Counted from the first letter of the stretch, positions 41,889-49,748 are shown. The stretch: DNA of 64,000 bases from Paenibacillus sp. J23TS9 (GCF_018403225.1 NZ_BOSG01000006.1:62001-126000); one strand, 5' to 3'. A program made the numbers and translations. Notes: generated from the letters alone by a model not told the origin.

Positions 41889-42392
41889 TCAATCTTCCTT
41901 GCTCTCCTGCAATTCCTTCCACACCTTTTTATTGCTGTATTGCTTCTCGGTGCTGATATCCTTGCCAAACCATTCCGGCGGAATAAAGCTTTCTGCCTCC
42001 TCAACCGAGTCAAATTCCACTTCAAGCACCATGAGGCGGATCTGCTTGTAGTCGTCGATTTCAATCACTGTTTCGCCCCACACAGCAGTAGTCCGTTTTT
42101 TGATCAGCGGAATTGCCTGATGCGTAGTTACCATTTGCTCATAGAGCCCCTCCGAGATCGAGTATTCCACCTCTTCACGCGCAATACCATGCCCTTTTTT
42201 GAATGTGTGGGTGAATTCCGTTTGATCATGGGTGAGATCTTTGATTTTCCGGACTCTCAGCTCCTGGTCTCCTGCCATGGCCAAATAGGTTTGCTCAATC
42301 AACTGCTCCTTTTTAATCTGGATGACATTTTCCTGAATGAGAGCTTCCGGATATTCCGGCAGCAGGAATTTACGTTCAATTTCAAGCGTCAT
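41889..42392 (-). CDS. CYTH-domain (triphosphate tunnel) protein
   Basis: 167 residues, ATG behind GGAGG. Begins LEIERKFLLP, the EXEXK signature of the family, with further tunnel residues RVRKI, HTFKKG, EIDDYK and LEVEFDS. Members bind inorganic or organic triphosphates and Mg2+ (tripolyphosphatase, adenylate cyclase or thiamine triphosphatase activities). It lies between terminators, alone. A link to the cyclic-nucleotide-binding protease downstream in coordinates is tempting but unproven. Confidence 0.88.
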   Translation of the reverse strand: MTLEIERKFLLPEYPEALIQENVIQIKKEQLIEQTYLAMAGDQELRVRKIKDLTHDQTEFTHTFKKGHGIAREEVEYSISEGLYEQMVTTHQAIPLIKKRTTAVWGETVIEIDDYKQIRLMVLEVEFDSVEEAESFIPPEWFGKDISTEKQYSNKKVWKELQESKED

Positions 42393-42546
42393 ATGCTGTT
42401 CCTCCTGTTCACTTCTTGCTTCTCACATGTAACTATTCCCTTAAAAGTTATGTTTCAATTAAGCCTTGTCCCTAATCTGGACCTTGTAACTTACATTATA
42501 CGAATGAATACATAGGGGGACAATCACTTGAAATGGATTCAGAATA

Positions 42547-42590
42547 ATATAAAAGGGCCGCTCAAGGATGATTCCTTGAAACAGCCCTTA
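42547..42590 (-). terminator. Terminator of the PrsW-fusion gene
   Basis: AAGGGC..CAAGG/CCTTG..GCCCTT two-part stem, T run on the minus strand, 31 bp past the stop. Confidence 0.8.
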
Positions 42591-42620
42591 TGATTACACC
42601 CTTCGGCAATAAATGAATAC

Positions 42621-44495
42621 TTACAGCTTCAACGCCTGACCGCATCGGCCGCAATATCTGGAGCCCGCAGGTGAGACGGTTTTACAAGCATCGCAGACCA
42701 GGGATTGAACGGCTTCCCCCTTCGCCTGATCATGGCTAACGGCTGCCTTTAATCTTTCTTCCAGCTTCTGTTCCGGATTGACGGCATACAGCATGTATTT
42801 CTCATCCCGGGAACCCCGGCGGATCAGCATATAAAGCAGTGCCACGCCTGCAACGGCGACAACCAGCATCCCGATCAGCTTCAACGCTCCGGTGTTATAT
42901 TGAAAATCCCATAATGCATGCAGCAGAATACTCATGAGCAGCAGAGTGATCATCGTTAGCATATTCTTCATCTGTATCCCGCGGGCACCGGATGAATTCA
43001 AGCCGCGTCCCATTCCATACCAGATTCCGGCGGCGGCTATCGCCGTCCATGTTCCATGCCCGAACGGGGATATAAGCGCTCGTACCCATAATACAGCGAG
43101 CATGCCTGAGGTTGCATGATTTTGCAGAAAGGTTAGTCCGTAAAGAATGCTCTCGATCGCTGCAAAGCCCATGCCTGCGGCAGCGCCGAACACAATCGCA
43201 TCCATCAGAAAACGCTGCTTGCGGCTGCGCAGGAATATCAAGCAGACCAGCAGCTTCGCGAATTCTTCAATAACAGCAATGAGAATGGCCGCTCTGACAT
43301 GCCCGGCCGGATCAGACTGCATCCCGGTAATGTCCAGCCACTCATGCTCAAGCAGCCAAGCGATGGGCAAAGCAACAACCGCCGAAGCGGCAAAAATCAT
43401 AACCACACGCATAACCCGAAAGCCCAGCAGCTGGGAGCTGCGCATATATGCCACAAAGGATACAGGACCTACGAATCCACCGGACAGCAGAGCCGCATAG
43501 ATCCAGATGGGCTGCTTCAGCCACGCTGCAAGTATCGTGAACACAATGAAAATTCCGCCGAGTCCAAGGAGAATATCCATCCAGCGTTCCCTTTTAGCAG
43601 ATGAAGGGGCTGGGATAGCTGCACCCAGGCCCGTTCCGCTCTGCTCTGTTTGTTCCTTGGGCTCCTCTGAGAACTGCAGCTTGGACTTCACGGTCTCATT
43701 CAAAAGATCAGGCCGGCGGATGCGCATCACCTCATGGAACTGCCGTCTGACCGGTTCATACTGCTGGAGGACAAAATGAAATTCATCCCTGCCCATCACC
43801 ATCAGCTCGCCATTTTCTAATGCCGTGATGGTTCCTGTATTCGCCGCGCCCGTCAGCAAATCCATCTCCCCGAAATAATCCCCAGCTTCATATACGGCCT
43901 TCTTCCGGCGTCCGGAGCGGACCTCAAATCGGCCTTCAGCAATCATATAGAACCGGTCAGCCATCACGCCTTCCGTCACAATCACGTCACCTTTATAGAC
44001 CTTTCGTCTTACGGTGACTTCAGCCAGCCCGCGAAGCTCGGCATTCGGGATTGCTGCCCAGATTGTCGCTTTGCTGAGCATGGCATGCATCGTCCGGATT
44101 CGTGCCGAAAAGGATAAGCTCTCATGGAACATTGGGCTGGCCGCAGCCAGTCGGCTGAAGGCATTCTGTTCCAGCCGGAGCGCTTTAACCTCACCGATTG
44201 CCTGCACGCCTGAGGTCCTCTTTTCCTCGAGAAAAAGAGCCACCTCGCCGATCAGCGCGCCCTCGCCCAGAACATCCAGCGTAACCGATTGTCCGACCAG
44301 ATTTCGGGAGACCACCTGAACCTGCCCGTCCATGACGAAATAACATGAGTTACCGTAGCTGCCCTCAACAATCAGGCTGTCTCCGTCGTGGAAGCTCTCT
44401 TCATGCATTGACATAGCTGCCCCTTCCAGCTCGGGAACGGGCACACCACGAAAAAGCGGGTGGCCTCGCAAAAAATCTACCGCCATCATTGTCAT
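42621..44495 (-). CDS. PrsW-family membrane protease fused to two cyclic-nucleotide-binding domains and a zinc ribbon
   Basis: About 624 residues from ATG 44495 (behind GGAGAG; frame open to GTG 44513). Residues 5-125 and 130-255 are two cNMP-binding domains. The first keeps a phosphate-cassette-like GEVALFLEEKRTSG; the second (GEMDLLTGAANTG) lacks the usual Arg. After a linker come eight or so membrane helices (305-575) with PrsW motifs VIEEFAKLL, MGFAAIES and LLHALWDF. The C-terminus has a double CxxC zinc ribbon (CDACKT and YCGRCG). PrsW proteins start regulated intramembrane proteolysis of anti-sigma factors. The fusion suggests protease activity gated by a nucleotide or by protein contact. 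Confidence 0.87.
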   Translation of the reverse strand: MTMMAVDFLRGHPLFRGVPVPELEGAAMSMHEESFHDGDSLIVEGSYGNSCYFVMDGQVQVVSRNLVGQSVTLDVLGEGALIGEVALFLEEKRTSGVQAIGEVKALRLEQNAFSRLAAASPMFHESLSFSARIRTMHAMLSKATIWAAIPNAELRGLAEVTVRRKVYKGDVIVTEGVMADRFYMIAEGRFEVRSGRRKKAVYEAGDYFGEMDLLTGAANTGTITALENGELMVMGRDEFHFVLQQYEPVRRQFHEVMRIRRPDLLNETVKSKLQFSEEPKEQTEQSGTGLGAAIPAPSSAKRERWMDILLGLGGIFIVFTILAAWLKQPIWIYAALLSGGFVGPVSFVAYMRSSQLLGFRVMRVVMIFAASAVVALPIAWLLEHEWLDITGMQSDPAGHVRAAILIAVIEEFAKLLVCLIFLRSRKQRFLMDAIVFGAAAGMGFAAIESILYGLTFLQNHATSGMLAVLWVRALISPFGHGTWTAIAAAGIWYGMGRGLNSSGARGIQMKNMLTMITLLLMSILLHALWDFQYNTGALKLIGMLVVAVAGVALLYMLIRRGSRDEKYMLYAVNPEQKLEERLKAAVSHDQAKGEAVQSLVCDACKTVSPAGSRYCGRCGQALKL

Positions 44496-44513
44496 TTCCA
44501 TCTCTCCATACAC

Positions 44514-44541
44514 GAAAAGAATCCGCCGTACGGCAGATTCC
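44514..44541 (-). terminator. Hairpin between the coiled-coil gene and the PrsW fusion
   Basis: GAATCTGCCG/CGGCGGATTC palindrome with TTTTC on the minus strand. It ends a few bases ahead of the PrsW ribosome site, so it may be a terminator of the upstream gene and a read-through control of the protease. Confidence 0.65.
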
Positions 44542-44573
44542 TCTCTTTGATCATTAATGTTTTAAACTTCATT

Positions 44574-45167
44574 TTATCTCATATTACCAATAATGCTGTT
44601 TCGAGAATCCTGCATCTTCTTAACGAAGTTTGTCATCGTGTCAAAAGCCTCATTGCGTTTGTTGCTCAACGATTGAAGACGAAGCATGTCCATCTGCTGG
44701 CTATTCGATAACGAGTCTATTTTACCTTTTAAATCCTGACTCATTTTGTCCAGCTCATCCTTCGTATAGCTTGTCTTGGAAGCATCGCCAGCGCCTTGTT
44801 CAGAGAGCTTACTCGTCACATTGTCCGGAAGAACGTATTGTCCGTTAGCTGCCTCCTGTGATTTAGCGTTATTGATATCCGAAAGCAAGTTATTCATGTT
44901 GGCAATCTGTTCGTTTCTCTTCTGGACATCGCTAATCTGCTGATTCAGCTGCTGCTCCAGCAAAGACGCCCGCTGTTCCTGAACAGCCTGGAGCGCCGTT
45001 TCAATATCCATGCTGCTAATATCCATCTGTCCAACGGCGTTGCTCGTTCCACCACCCACAGCTTGCTTTACCGACTGATAGGCTTGATCATTCATCATAA
45101 TGCCTGTTCCTGCAACGACGCCAATCACCAAAGAAGCGGCAGTCGTTAAAATTATTCTACGGTTCAT
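44574..45167 (-). CDS. Membrane-anchored or exported coiled-coil protein, function unknown
   Basis: 197 residues from ATG 45167 behind TGAGGTTAGGG (frame open to 45182). One N-terminal hydrophobic helix (ILTTAASLVIGVVAGTGIMM), no lipobox, then Gln/Asn/Ser-rich coiled coil (ALQAVQEQRASLLEQQLNQQI, SDVQKRNEQIANMNNLLSDI) and a second helical hairpin. No enzyme motif. It lies directly upstream of the PrsW fusion gene in the same direction, so a functional link (for example as a substrate or sensor) is possible. Confidence 0.7.
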   Translation of the reverse strand: MNRRIILTTAASLVIGVVAGTGIMMNDQAYQSVKQAVGGGTSNAVGQMDISSMDIETALQAVQEQRASLLEQQLNQQISDVQKRNEQIANMNNLLSDINNAKSQEAANGQYVLPDNVTSKLSEQGAGDASKTSYTKDELDKMSQDLKGKIDSLSNSQQMDMLRLQSLSNKRNEAFDTMTNFVKKMQDSRNSIIGNMR

Positions 45168-45323
45168 CGGCCCTAACCTCAATTCATCGATTCTTCAAAT
45201 CTACTATAAAAAATGATAGCAAAAACAGGAAATAATAACAATCCAATATGTACCATTTTTTCCCTTGATTAGACGTATTTCTCAATATAAAATAAACATA
45301 ATCTTTCAAATGGGGTGAACTGG

Positions 45324-45485
45324 ATGGCATTCCGTATCGTTCGAGGTATTTAGTTGCCGGGCTGGGTTAAAACGCGTACCAGCTATCAAGGGGGCCGTCT
45401 GTCCTCTGATCGTAAATCAACTGATATTTTTGAACAATATGTTAAAGCTATTCATCCCTTACTTGAAAGGCGGTATAAAATATGA
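45324..45485 (+). other. Short ORF with an in-frame TAG, overlapping the methyltransferase start
   Basis: ATG 45324 behind GGGGTG. Nine codons (MAFRIVRGI), TAG at 45351, then 43 more open codons ending in TGA that overlaps the next ATG (ATATGA). It reads as a degraded or read-through small gene coupled to the methyltransferase. No family recognised. Confidence 0.35.
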
Positions 45486-46231
45486 ACGCAATCGATTACA
45501 AGCATTTTTACAATACAGTTGGACGCATGAACGGATGGGACTTCAGCAGATTGAATGTGACTGTGGAAGGGGCGGCGTGGGATTTCTACGATGAAGTGAT
45601 CTCGTTATGCAAACCTGGGGATATCCTGCTGGATATCGGTACCGGCGGCGGTGAGTCGCTGTTATCCATTTCGGATTCGGCTTTACTGCTGGTCGGAATC
45701 GACCATTCTAAGGGTATGATGGAGACAGCAGCTAACAATCTTGATAAGTCCGCCAGGTCTAATGTACGCTTTTTGCAAATGGAGGCATCTCAGCTGCAAT
45801 TCCCCCCAGATTTTTTTAATATGATCTCCTGCAGACATTCGGAATTCTATGCTGGGGAAGCCGCGAGGGTACTCGGAAGCGATGGTGTATTTCTAACGCA
45901 GCAGGTCAGCGAGCATGACAAAATGAACCTCAAACAAGCCTTCGGAAGAGGCCAAGCATGGGAAAGCCGGAAAGGGACGCTCAAGGCTCGTTATATTACT
46001 GAGCTGAAGGAAGCCGGTTTTTCTCGAATTCAATCCCTTGAATACAACGCTACTGAATATTATCAAACTCCCGAGGACCTCGTCTTCCTGTTAAAATATA
46101 CTCCCATTGTGCCGGACTTTGGACAAAATGAAATGGATTTTCAAATCCTGCGCCAGTTTATTGAAGAGCATCAATCAGAAAAAGGAATCCGAACAAATTC
46201 AGAACGCTTCATGATTATAGCCAGAAAATAA
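45482..46231 (+). CDS. Class I SAM-dependent methyltransferase
   Basis: 249 residues, ATG behind GAAAGGCGG. SAM-binding motif I LLDIGTGGGESLL, motif II VGIDHSKGM, then an acidic MEASQLQFPPDFF (post-II) region. Similar to UbiE/MenG-type or RlmA-like small-molecule methyltransferases, but the acceptor is unknown. The start overlaps a short interrupted ORF. Terminated by a strong bidirectional hairpin. Confidence 0.85.
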   Translation: MNAIDYKHFYNTVGRMNGWDFSRLNVTVEGAAWDFYDEVISLCKPGDILLDIGTGGGESLLSISDSALLLVGIDHSKGMMETAANNLDKSARSNVRFLQMEASQLQFPPDFFNMISCRHSEFYAGEAARVLGSDGVFLTQQVSEHDKMNLKQAFGRGQAWESRKGTLKARYITELKEAGFSRIQSLEYNATEYYQTPEDLVFLLKYTPIVPDFGQNEMDFQILRQFIEEHQSEKGIRTNSERFMIIARK

Positions 46232-46233
46232 AA

Positions 46234-46269
46234 AGAACAGGCTGTCTGCTGACGCAGACGGCCTGTTCT
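46234..46269. terminator. Bidirectional terminator
   Basis: 16-bp arms AGAACAGGCTGTCTGC/GCAGACGGCCTGTTCT (one mismatch); the better T run is on the minus strand, serving the helicase gene. Confidence 0.85.
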
Positions 46270-46326
46270 CATTCAGCTGCAGCTTGGCTCAACAATTGCA
46301 AGCAGCAGCTATAAAATTTGTCTTAT

Positions 46327-47787
46327 CTAATTGAATCTGCTCGTTTTGCTGCCCTTCCGGCTCCAATCGGTTTTAGGCTTGCGCTCCGGATTTACTCGGG
46401 GCTTGCGGGCCGGATTTTCTTCTGTCTTACGAGCCGGGCTTTCCTTTGAATTACGGGATTGGAATCCCTTGGAGCTGCGAGCTGAAGCATCCTTGGAATA
46501 ACGAGCCTGGCCTTCGTTCGGCTTACGAGCTGAATTATCCTTCGAATTTCGAGATTGGCCTTCATTCGGCTTGCGAGCTGGGCTTGCCTTGGGCTTTCCT
46601 GATTTCGCTGCTCCTGAAGGTCGTTCTGACTTTGCAGACTTCGAGGATCTTGGCATCGGAAATTCATGATCCTTCACTTCCGGAATGCTCTTTCCGATCA
46701 GCTTCTCAATATCCTTCAGGAACGGAAGCTCGTCCACTTCACAGAAGGAGATCGCAGTCCCGCTCAGCCCTGCTCTACCGGTACGGCCAATCCGATGCAC
46801 GTAGGTTTCGGGAATATTAGGCAGGTTGAAGTTGATAACATGTGAAAGCTCATCAATATCGATTCCTCTAGCGGCGATATCCGTCGCAACCAACACACGT
46901 GTTACTCCACTCTTAAAATTCTTTAATGCAATCTGACGGTCTGTCTGTGATTTATTTCCATGAATAGCCTGAGCCGCCACATTCACTTTCTTCAAATCAC
47001 GCACAACCCGATCCGCGCCACGCTTCGTACGCGTAAACACGAGCGCCGAAACGATCGATTCATCCTTCAGCAATTCATTCAGCTGCTTCTGCTTATTTCC
47101 CGTGGCCAGCAAATATACAGATTGCTTGATCCGATCCGCGGTTGAAGACACAGGGGTAATTTCTACTTTAACCGGGTCCACCAATAGGGTTTTTACCAAC
47201 TTGGATATTTCCGGAGGCATCGTTGCCGAGAAGAACAGTGTTTGCTTTTTGGCCGGCATTTTGGTGATGATTCTCTTCACATCATGAATGAAGCCCATAT
47301 CGAGCATCCGGTCCGCTTCATCCAGCACTAATATTTCCACATGCTGCAGATCAATACGTTTTTGATTAATCAAATCGATAAGTCGGCCAGGCGTGGCAAT
47401 AATGATATCTGCACCTTGCTGGAGCGCCCGCTCCTGCACTTTTTGGGAAACGCCGCCAACGATCGCGGAGCAGCGGATTTCCGTGAATTGGCTATACGCC
47501 TTGATATTATCTGCAATTTGCAGAGCAAGCTCCCGGGTTGGTGTCAAAATCAATGAACGAATACGGCGAACCGTACCGGGTTTATTAGGCTTTGCACTTA
47601 ACAGCTGGATCGTCGGAACTGCAAACGCGGCCGTTTTCCCGGTTCCCGTTTGAGCGCAGCCAAGTAAGTCTCTGCCGGCCAGTACGGCAGGAATCGATTG
47701 TTCCTGTATAGGTGTTGGCTTTGCATAATTCTCTTTTGCTAAAGCTTTTAAAATCGCAGGGGCGATATTCAAATCATTAAATGTCAT
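46327..47787 (-). CDS. DEAD-box RNA helicase
   Basis: 486 residues from ATG 47787 behind GAAGGAG (frame open to 47913 without support). Q-motif PTPIQEQSIP, motif I AQTGTGKTAA, Ia PTRELA, DEAD in LVLDEADRM, SAT in FFSATMP, and the second RecA domain ending YVHRIGRTGRAG. The last 100 residues are a Lys/Arg/Ser-rich tail of repeated ARKPNEGQ/SRNSKD units that will bind RNA non-specifically. Cold-shock/ribosome-biogenesis helicase of the CshA/RhlE type. A hairpin with a long T run is in its leader. Confidence 0.93.
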   Translation of the reverse strand: MTFNDLNIAPAILKALAKENYAKPTPIQEQSIPAVLAGRDLLGCAQTGTGKTAAFAVPTIQLLSAKPNKPGTVRRIRSLILTPTRELALQIADNIKAYSQFTEIRCSAIVGGVSQKVQERALQQGADIIIATPGRLIDLINQKRIDLQHVEILVLDEADRMLDMGFIHDVKRIITKMPAKKQTLFFSATMPPEISKLVKTLLVDPVKVEITPVSSTADRIKQSVYLLATGNKQKQLNELLKDESIVSALVFTRTKRGADRVVRDLKKVNVAAQAIHGNKSQTDRQIALKNFKSGVTRVLVATDIAARGIDIDELSHVINFNLPNIPETYVHRIGRTGRAGLSGTAISFCEVDELPFLKDIEKLIGKSIPEVKDHEFPMPRSSKSAKSERPSGAAKSGKPKASPARKPNEGQSRNSKDNSARKPNEGQARYSKDASARSSKGFQSRNSKESPARKTEENPARKPRVNPERKPKTDWSRKGSKTSRFN

Positions 47788-47877
47788 GTTATCTCCTTCA
47801 TTTTGAACACAAGTATTCTTAAGCACGTCATGCGCCGTTCTTTTTTTCATAACACATAACGATACCATGACGAGTGC

Positions 47878-47906
47878 AAAAAAAAAAGCGGAATATTTCT
47901 CCGCCT
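47878..47906 (-). promoter_or_regulatory. Hairpin with long T run in the helicase leader (possible attenuator)
   Basis: Minus strand GCGGA-aatattt-TCCGC-type stem followed by ten T, about 90 bp upstream of the helicase start and after the terminator of the preceding gene. It can stop transcription before the gene unless a promoter lies downstream. Confidence 0.5.
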
Positions 47907-48000
47907 TCATCATGAACGCATGAAAGTATGATATTTCGCTGCTGACAGATCGTATGTTTTATCTGAGGATAGACTGCATCTCTACCGTTGTGCAGGGTTA

Positions 48001-48041
48001 AAAAAGCGAAGCACCGGAGCATTGCTCCCGGTGCTTCGCTT
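48001..48041. terminator. Strong terminator after the IDEAL-type gene
   Basis: AGCGAAGCACCGG/CCGGTGCTTCGCT arms with a GAGCATTGCTC loop stem and T run on the minus strand. Confidence 0.9.
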
Positions 48042-48045
48042 ACTT

Positions 48046-48423
48046 TTATTTATTCTCGTACGAGCCTAACCGATTGATCAGCGAGCGGTTGATCCGGAAT
48101 TCCTTGGTCTTCCCCTTTTCATTCTTCAGGGTGTTCATCCGGTCCGTCAACTCGTTAAACCAAGCTTCATCAGAGGTCGACAAGGCAAGATCAATCAGAC
48201 TCTCGAGGTTCTTCTGATCTCCAAGCGGGTTTACCGGAAGCTGCTTCAGCCAGGAACCGCGGAGAGCAATGGATCTGCCTACCGCCCTCTTATTGTCCGA
48301 TTGAACGATGCGTACTCGAACGATCTCTTGCTGGGTACCCACCGTTTCAATGTATCCGTGAACGAACTCACCTTCTACCGTCTTTCCCTGGACCCAATCG
48401 CCAATATCGAATGTCATCATCAT
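48046..48423 (-). CDS. IDEAL-domain-like cytosolic protein
   Basis: 125 residues, ATG behind GGCGGTGG. N-terminal small beta-barrel-like part (IGDWVQGKTVEGEFVHGYIE, RVRIVQSDNKR), then LIDLALSTSDEAWFNELTDRM, which fits the short IDEAL motif found in small Bacillus regulatory proteins. Basic C-terminus. Exact function unknown. Single gene with own terminator. Confidence 0.65.
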   Translation of the reverse strand: MMMTFDIGDWVQGKTVEGEFVHGYIETVGTQQEIVRVRIVQSDNKRAVGRSIALRGSWLKQLPVNPLGDQKNLESLIDLALSTSDEAWFNELTDRMNTLKNEKGKTKEFRINRSLINRLGSYENK

Positions 48424-48570
48424 CCACCGCCTATCTCAAAGTTTTTATGATAACTGTAATTAAAGTAGTAACAAAAGATGTACTGTAATCATACTAAACA
48501 CAGTTACGAATGTCAAATTCAACAACCTTCAGTAATTAGTTACCTTCTTTCTAGTATTTACCCAAAAATA

Positions 48571-48606
48571 GACATCAAGCCTCATCCGCTTGATGTCTTT
48601 TTTTCT
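48571..48606. terminator. Terminator of the sensory-rhodopsin-transducer-like gene
   Basis: GACATCAAGC/GCTTGATGTC stem with T runs on both strands. Nothing else was seen in 48424-48570. Confidence 0.8.
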
Positions 48607-48626
48607 TTATTGGAATGAGCTTGGCG

Positions 48627-48992
48627 TTACTTTACTGGAAATGCCATCACACTCATGAGGGCATTCTCTGCTTGAGTCGCATCGAGCCGGCTGTACTGCA
48701 CATACACAGGAGCGCTGCCGGTAACCTCCATCGCATAGGGCACGCCTACCGGAATATGCTCTCCTCCCGTATTCAAGGAAGATGTACGGATATGCTTGGT
48801 TCGCTGCGCAGGAACAGCAGCCGTCATACCAAGCAATGGTTCCCGGTCTTCAAAAAAGACATTGACTGTCACCGTGACGTCTTCCATGCCTAAATTCAAT
48901 ACACATACGGATTCATGACTTTGCAGCTGTCCGCTGCTGACCGGAGGGATATATCCGTCCGGGATAATCCACTGCAGCTCGCCTTTTGACAT
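48627..48992 (-). CDS. Sensory rhodopsin transducer-like (ASRT family) protein
   Basis: 121 residues from ATG 48992 behind GGAGTGAAG (frame open to 49037). Closely follows the Anabaena sensory rhodopsin transducer pattern: DGYIPP, SHESVCVLNLG, VFFEDREP, VPAQRTKHIR, and the C-terminal SRLDATQAENALMS. The family forms soluble tetramers of beta-sandwich type and has been linked to photosensing or carbohydrate/DNA-related regulation. No rhodopsin gene is in the window, so its role here is probably light-independent. Single gene. Confidence 0.8.
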   Translation of the reverse strand: MSKGELQWIIPDGYIPPVSSGQLQSHESVCVLNLGMEDVTVTVNVFFEDREPLLGMTAAVPAQRTKHIRTSSLNTGGEHIPVGVPYAMEVTGSAPVYVQYSRLDATQAENALMSVMAFPVK

Positions 48993-49147
48993 GTTATCTT
49001 CACTCCGCTTCTTAAAGATTCGAGTGTTCCTGTTCAAAGATTTCGTGTCAAAACCCGATTATCCTTTTCATAAATGTAATCCGTCTAGTTGCTTATTGAA
49101 GAACAATCCTTATTGATGGACAAAATTTCAATCCCCTAGAAAACGAC

Positions 49148-49176
49148 TTGCAAAAAATAAAACGCTGTGCTAGGGT
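49148..49176 (+). promoter_or_regulatory. Promoter of the erm leader region
   Basis: -35 TTGCAA (49148-49153), 17-bp spacer, extended -10 TGC-TAGGGT (hexamer 49171-49176). The transcript would begin just ahead of leader peptide 1. Confidence 0.5.
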
Positions 49177-49208
49177 GTAAATAATTTACTAAGAACGGAG
49201 GGTTACGT

Positions 49209-49250
49209 GTGGTTGATCAGTTTATCCGAGTTAGAATTTTTTGCAGCTAA
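49209..49250 (+). CDS. Erm leader peptide, copy 1 (13 residues, MVDQFIRVRIFCS)
   Basis: GTG start behind GGAGGGTTAC. Contains R-V-R, matching the +x+ motif on which macrolide-bound ribosomes stall in ermD-type leaders. The codons for I-R-V lie in the 5' arm of a predicted stem: ATCC-GAG-T (49224-49231) with ACTC-A-GGAT (49281-49289). Versus copy 2, most base changes are silent third positions in this frame. A longer overlapping frame from GTG 49207 exists in this copy only. Confidence 0.6.
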   Translation: MVDQFIRVRIFCS

Positions 49251-49542
49251 ATATGCAAAAACTCTGCCTGTGCGCGGAGGACTCAGGATTGGTCTGCCAT
49301 TTTTTAAAGGTAACCCTATTATTTACTATGACATCTAGAGCACGGTCTTTAATCTCTACTCCATTCTACCTTTAAGAATTGAATTTCATATCGGATGAAA
49401 TGAACGTTTGTATCCCGCGCAGGAGCTATGGTTTCCGTCGGATGATCCAATCGGCTACATCTTCATTCCATGAATGACCCAGAATCCTATTGTGGAAGGA
49501 AATTGATTTCCTTGCCATTTATTTATGGTCCTCCGCGAACCC

Positions 49543-49580
49543 AAACACAGGCACTCAGCCTGTGTTTTTTTGTTTTTCCT
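49543..49580 (+). terminator. Terminator between the two erm leader copies
   Basis: AACACAGGC-actca-GCCTGTGTT followed by seven T and more T after a G. It stops transcription begun before leader 1 unless read through. Confidence 0.85.
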
Positions 49581-49619
49581 GTAATTCATATTTCTAAGCT
49601 TTCTTAATCATGAATGTGA

Positions 49620-49748
49620 GGAGGGTCACGTGTGGTAGATCAATTTATCCGGGTTAGAACTTTGTGCAGCTGCTAAATGTTTGCCAAAGGCTCTGCTGTG
49701 TGCAGGGGACTCAGGATAGGTCTGCCCATTTTTAGAGGTGACCCGTTA
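49620..49748 (+). repeat. Second copy of a ~125-bp leader repeat (first at 49198-49325)
   Basis: The two segments align from GGAGGG-T/C-ACGTGTGG through the leader peptide to a conserved GACTCAGGAT-T/A-GGTCTGCC and GGT-A/G-ACC. Divergence is moderate with small indels, indicating an old duplication rather than a recent one. Confidence 0.75.
49632..49676 (+). CDS. Erm leader peptide, copy 2 (14 residues, MVDQFIRVRTLCSC)
   Basis: GTG start behind AGGAGGG. Keeps VDQFIRVR exactly, with silent changes GTT to GTA, CAG to CAA and CGA to CGG relative to copy 1. The stem is also kept: TATCC-GGGTT (49646-49655) against GACTC-A-GGATA (49708-49718), with one G-U in place of A-U. Ribosome stalling at R-V-R would open it. 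It lies 267 bp upstream of the erm start. Confidence 0.65.
   Translation: MVDQFIRVRTLCSC

Noticed and set aside
47788..47913. 42-residue N-terminal extension of the DEAD-box helicase
   Set aside because: It would cross the leader hairpin region, has no ribosome site, and the Q-motif spacing fits the ATG at 47787.
49207..49338. 43-codon frame from GTG 49207 as the true leader gene
   Set aside because: Copy 2 has a TAG at the third codon of this frame, and substitutions between copies hit its second codon positions; the frame from 49209/49632 is the conserved one.
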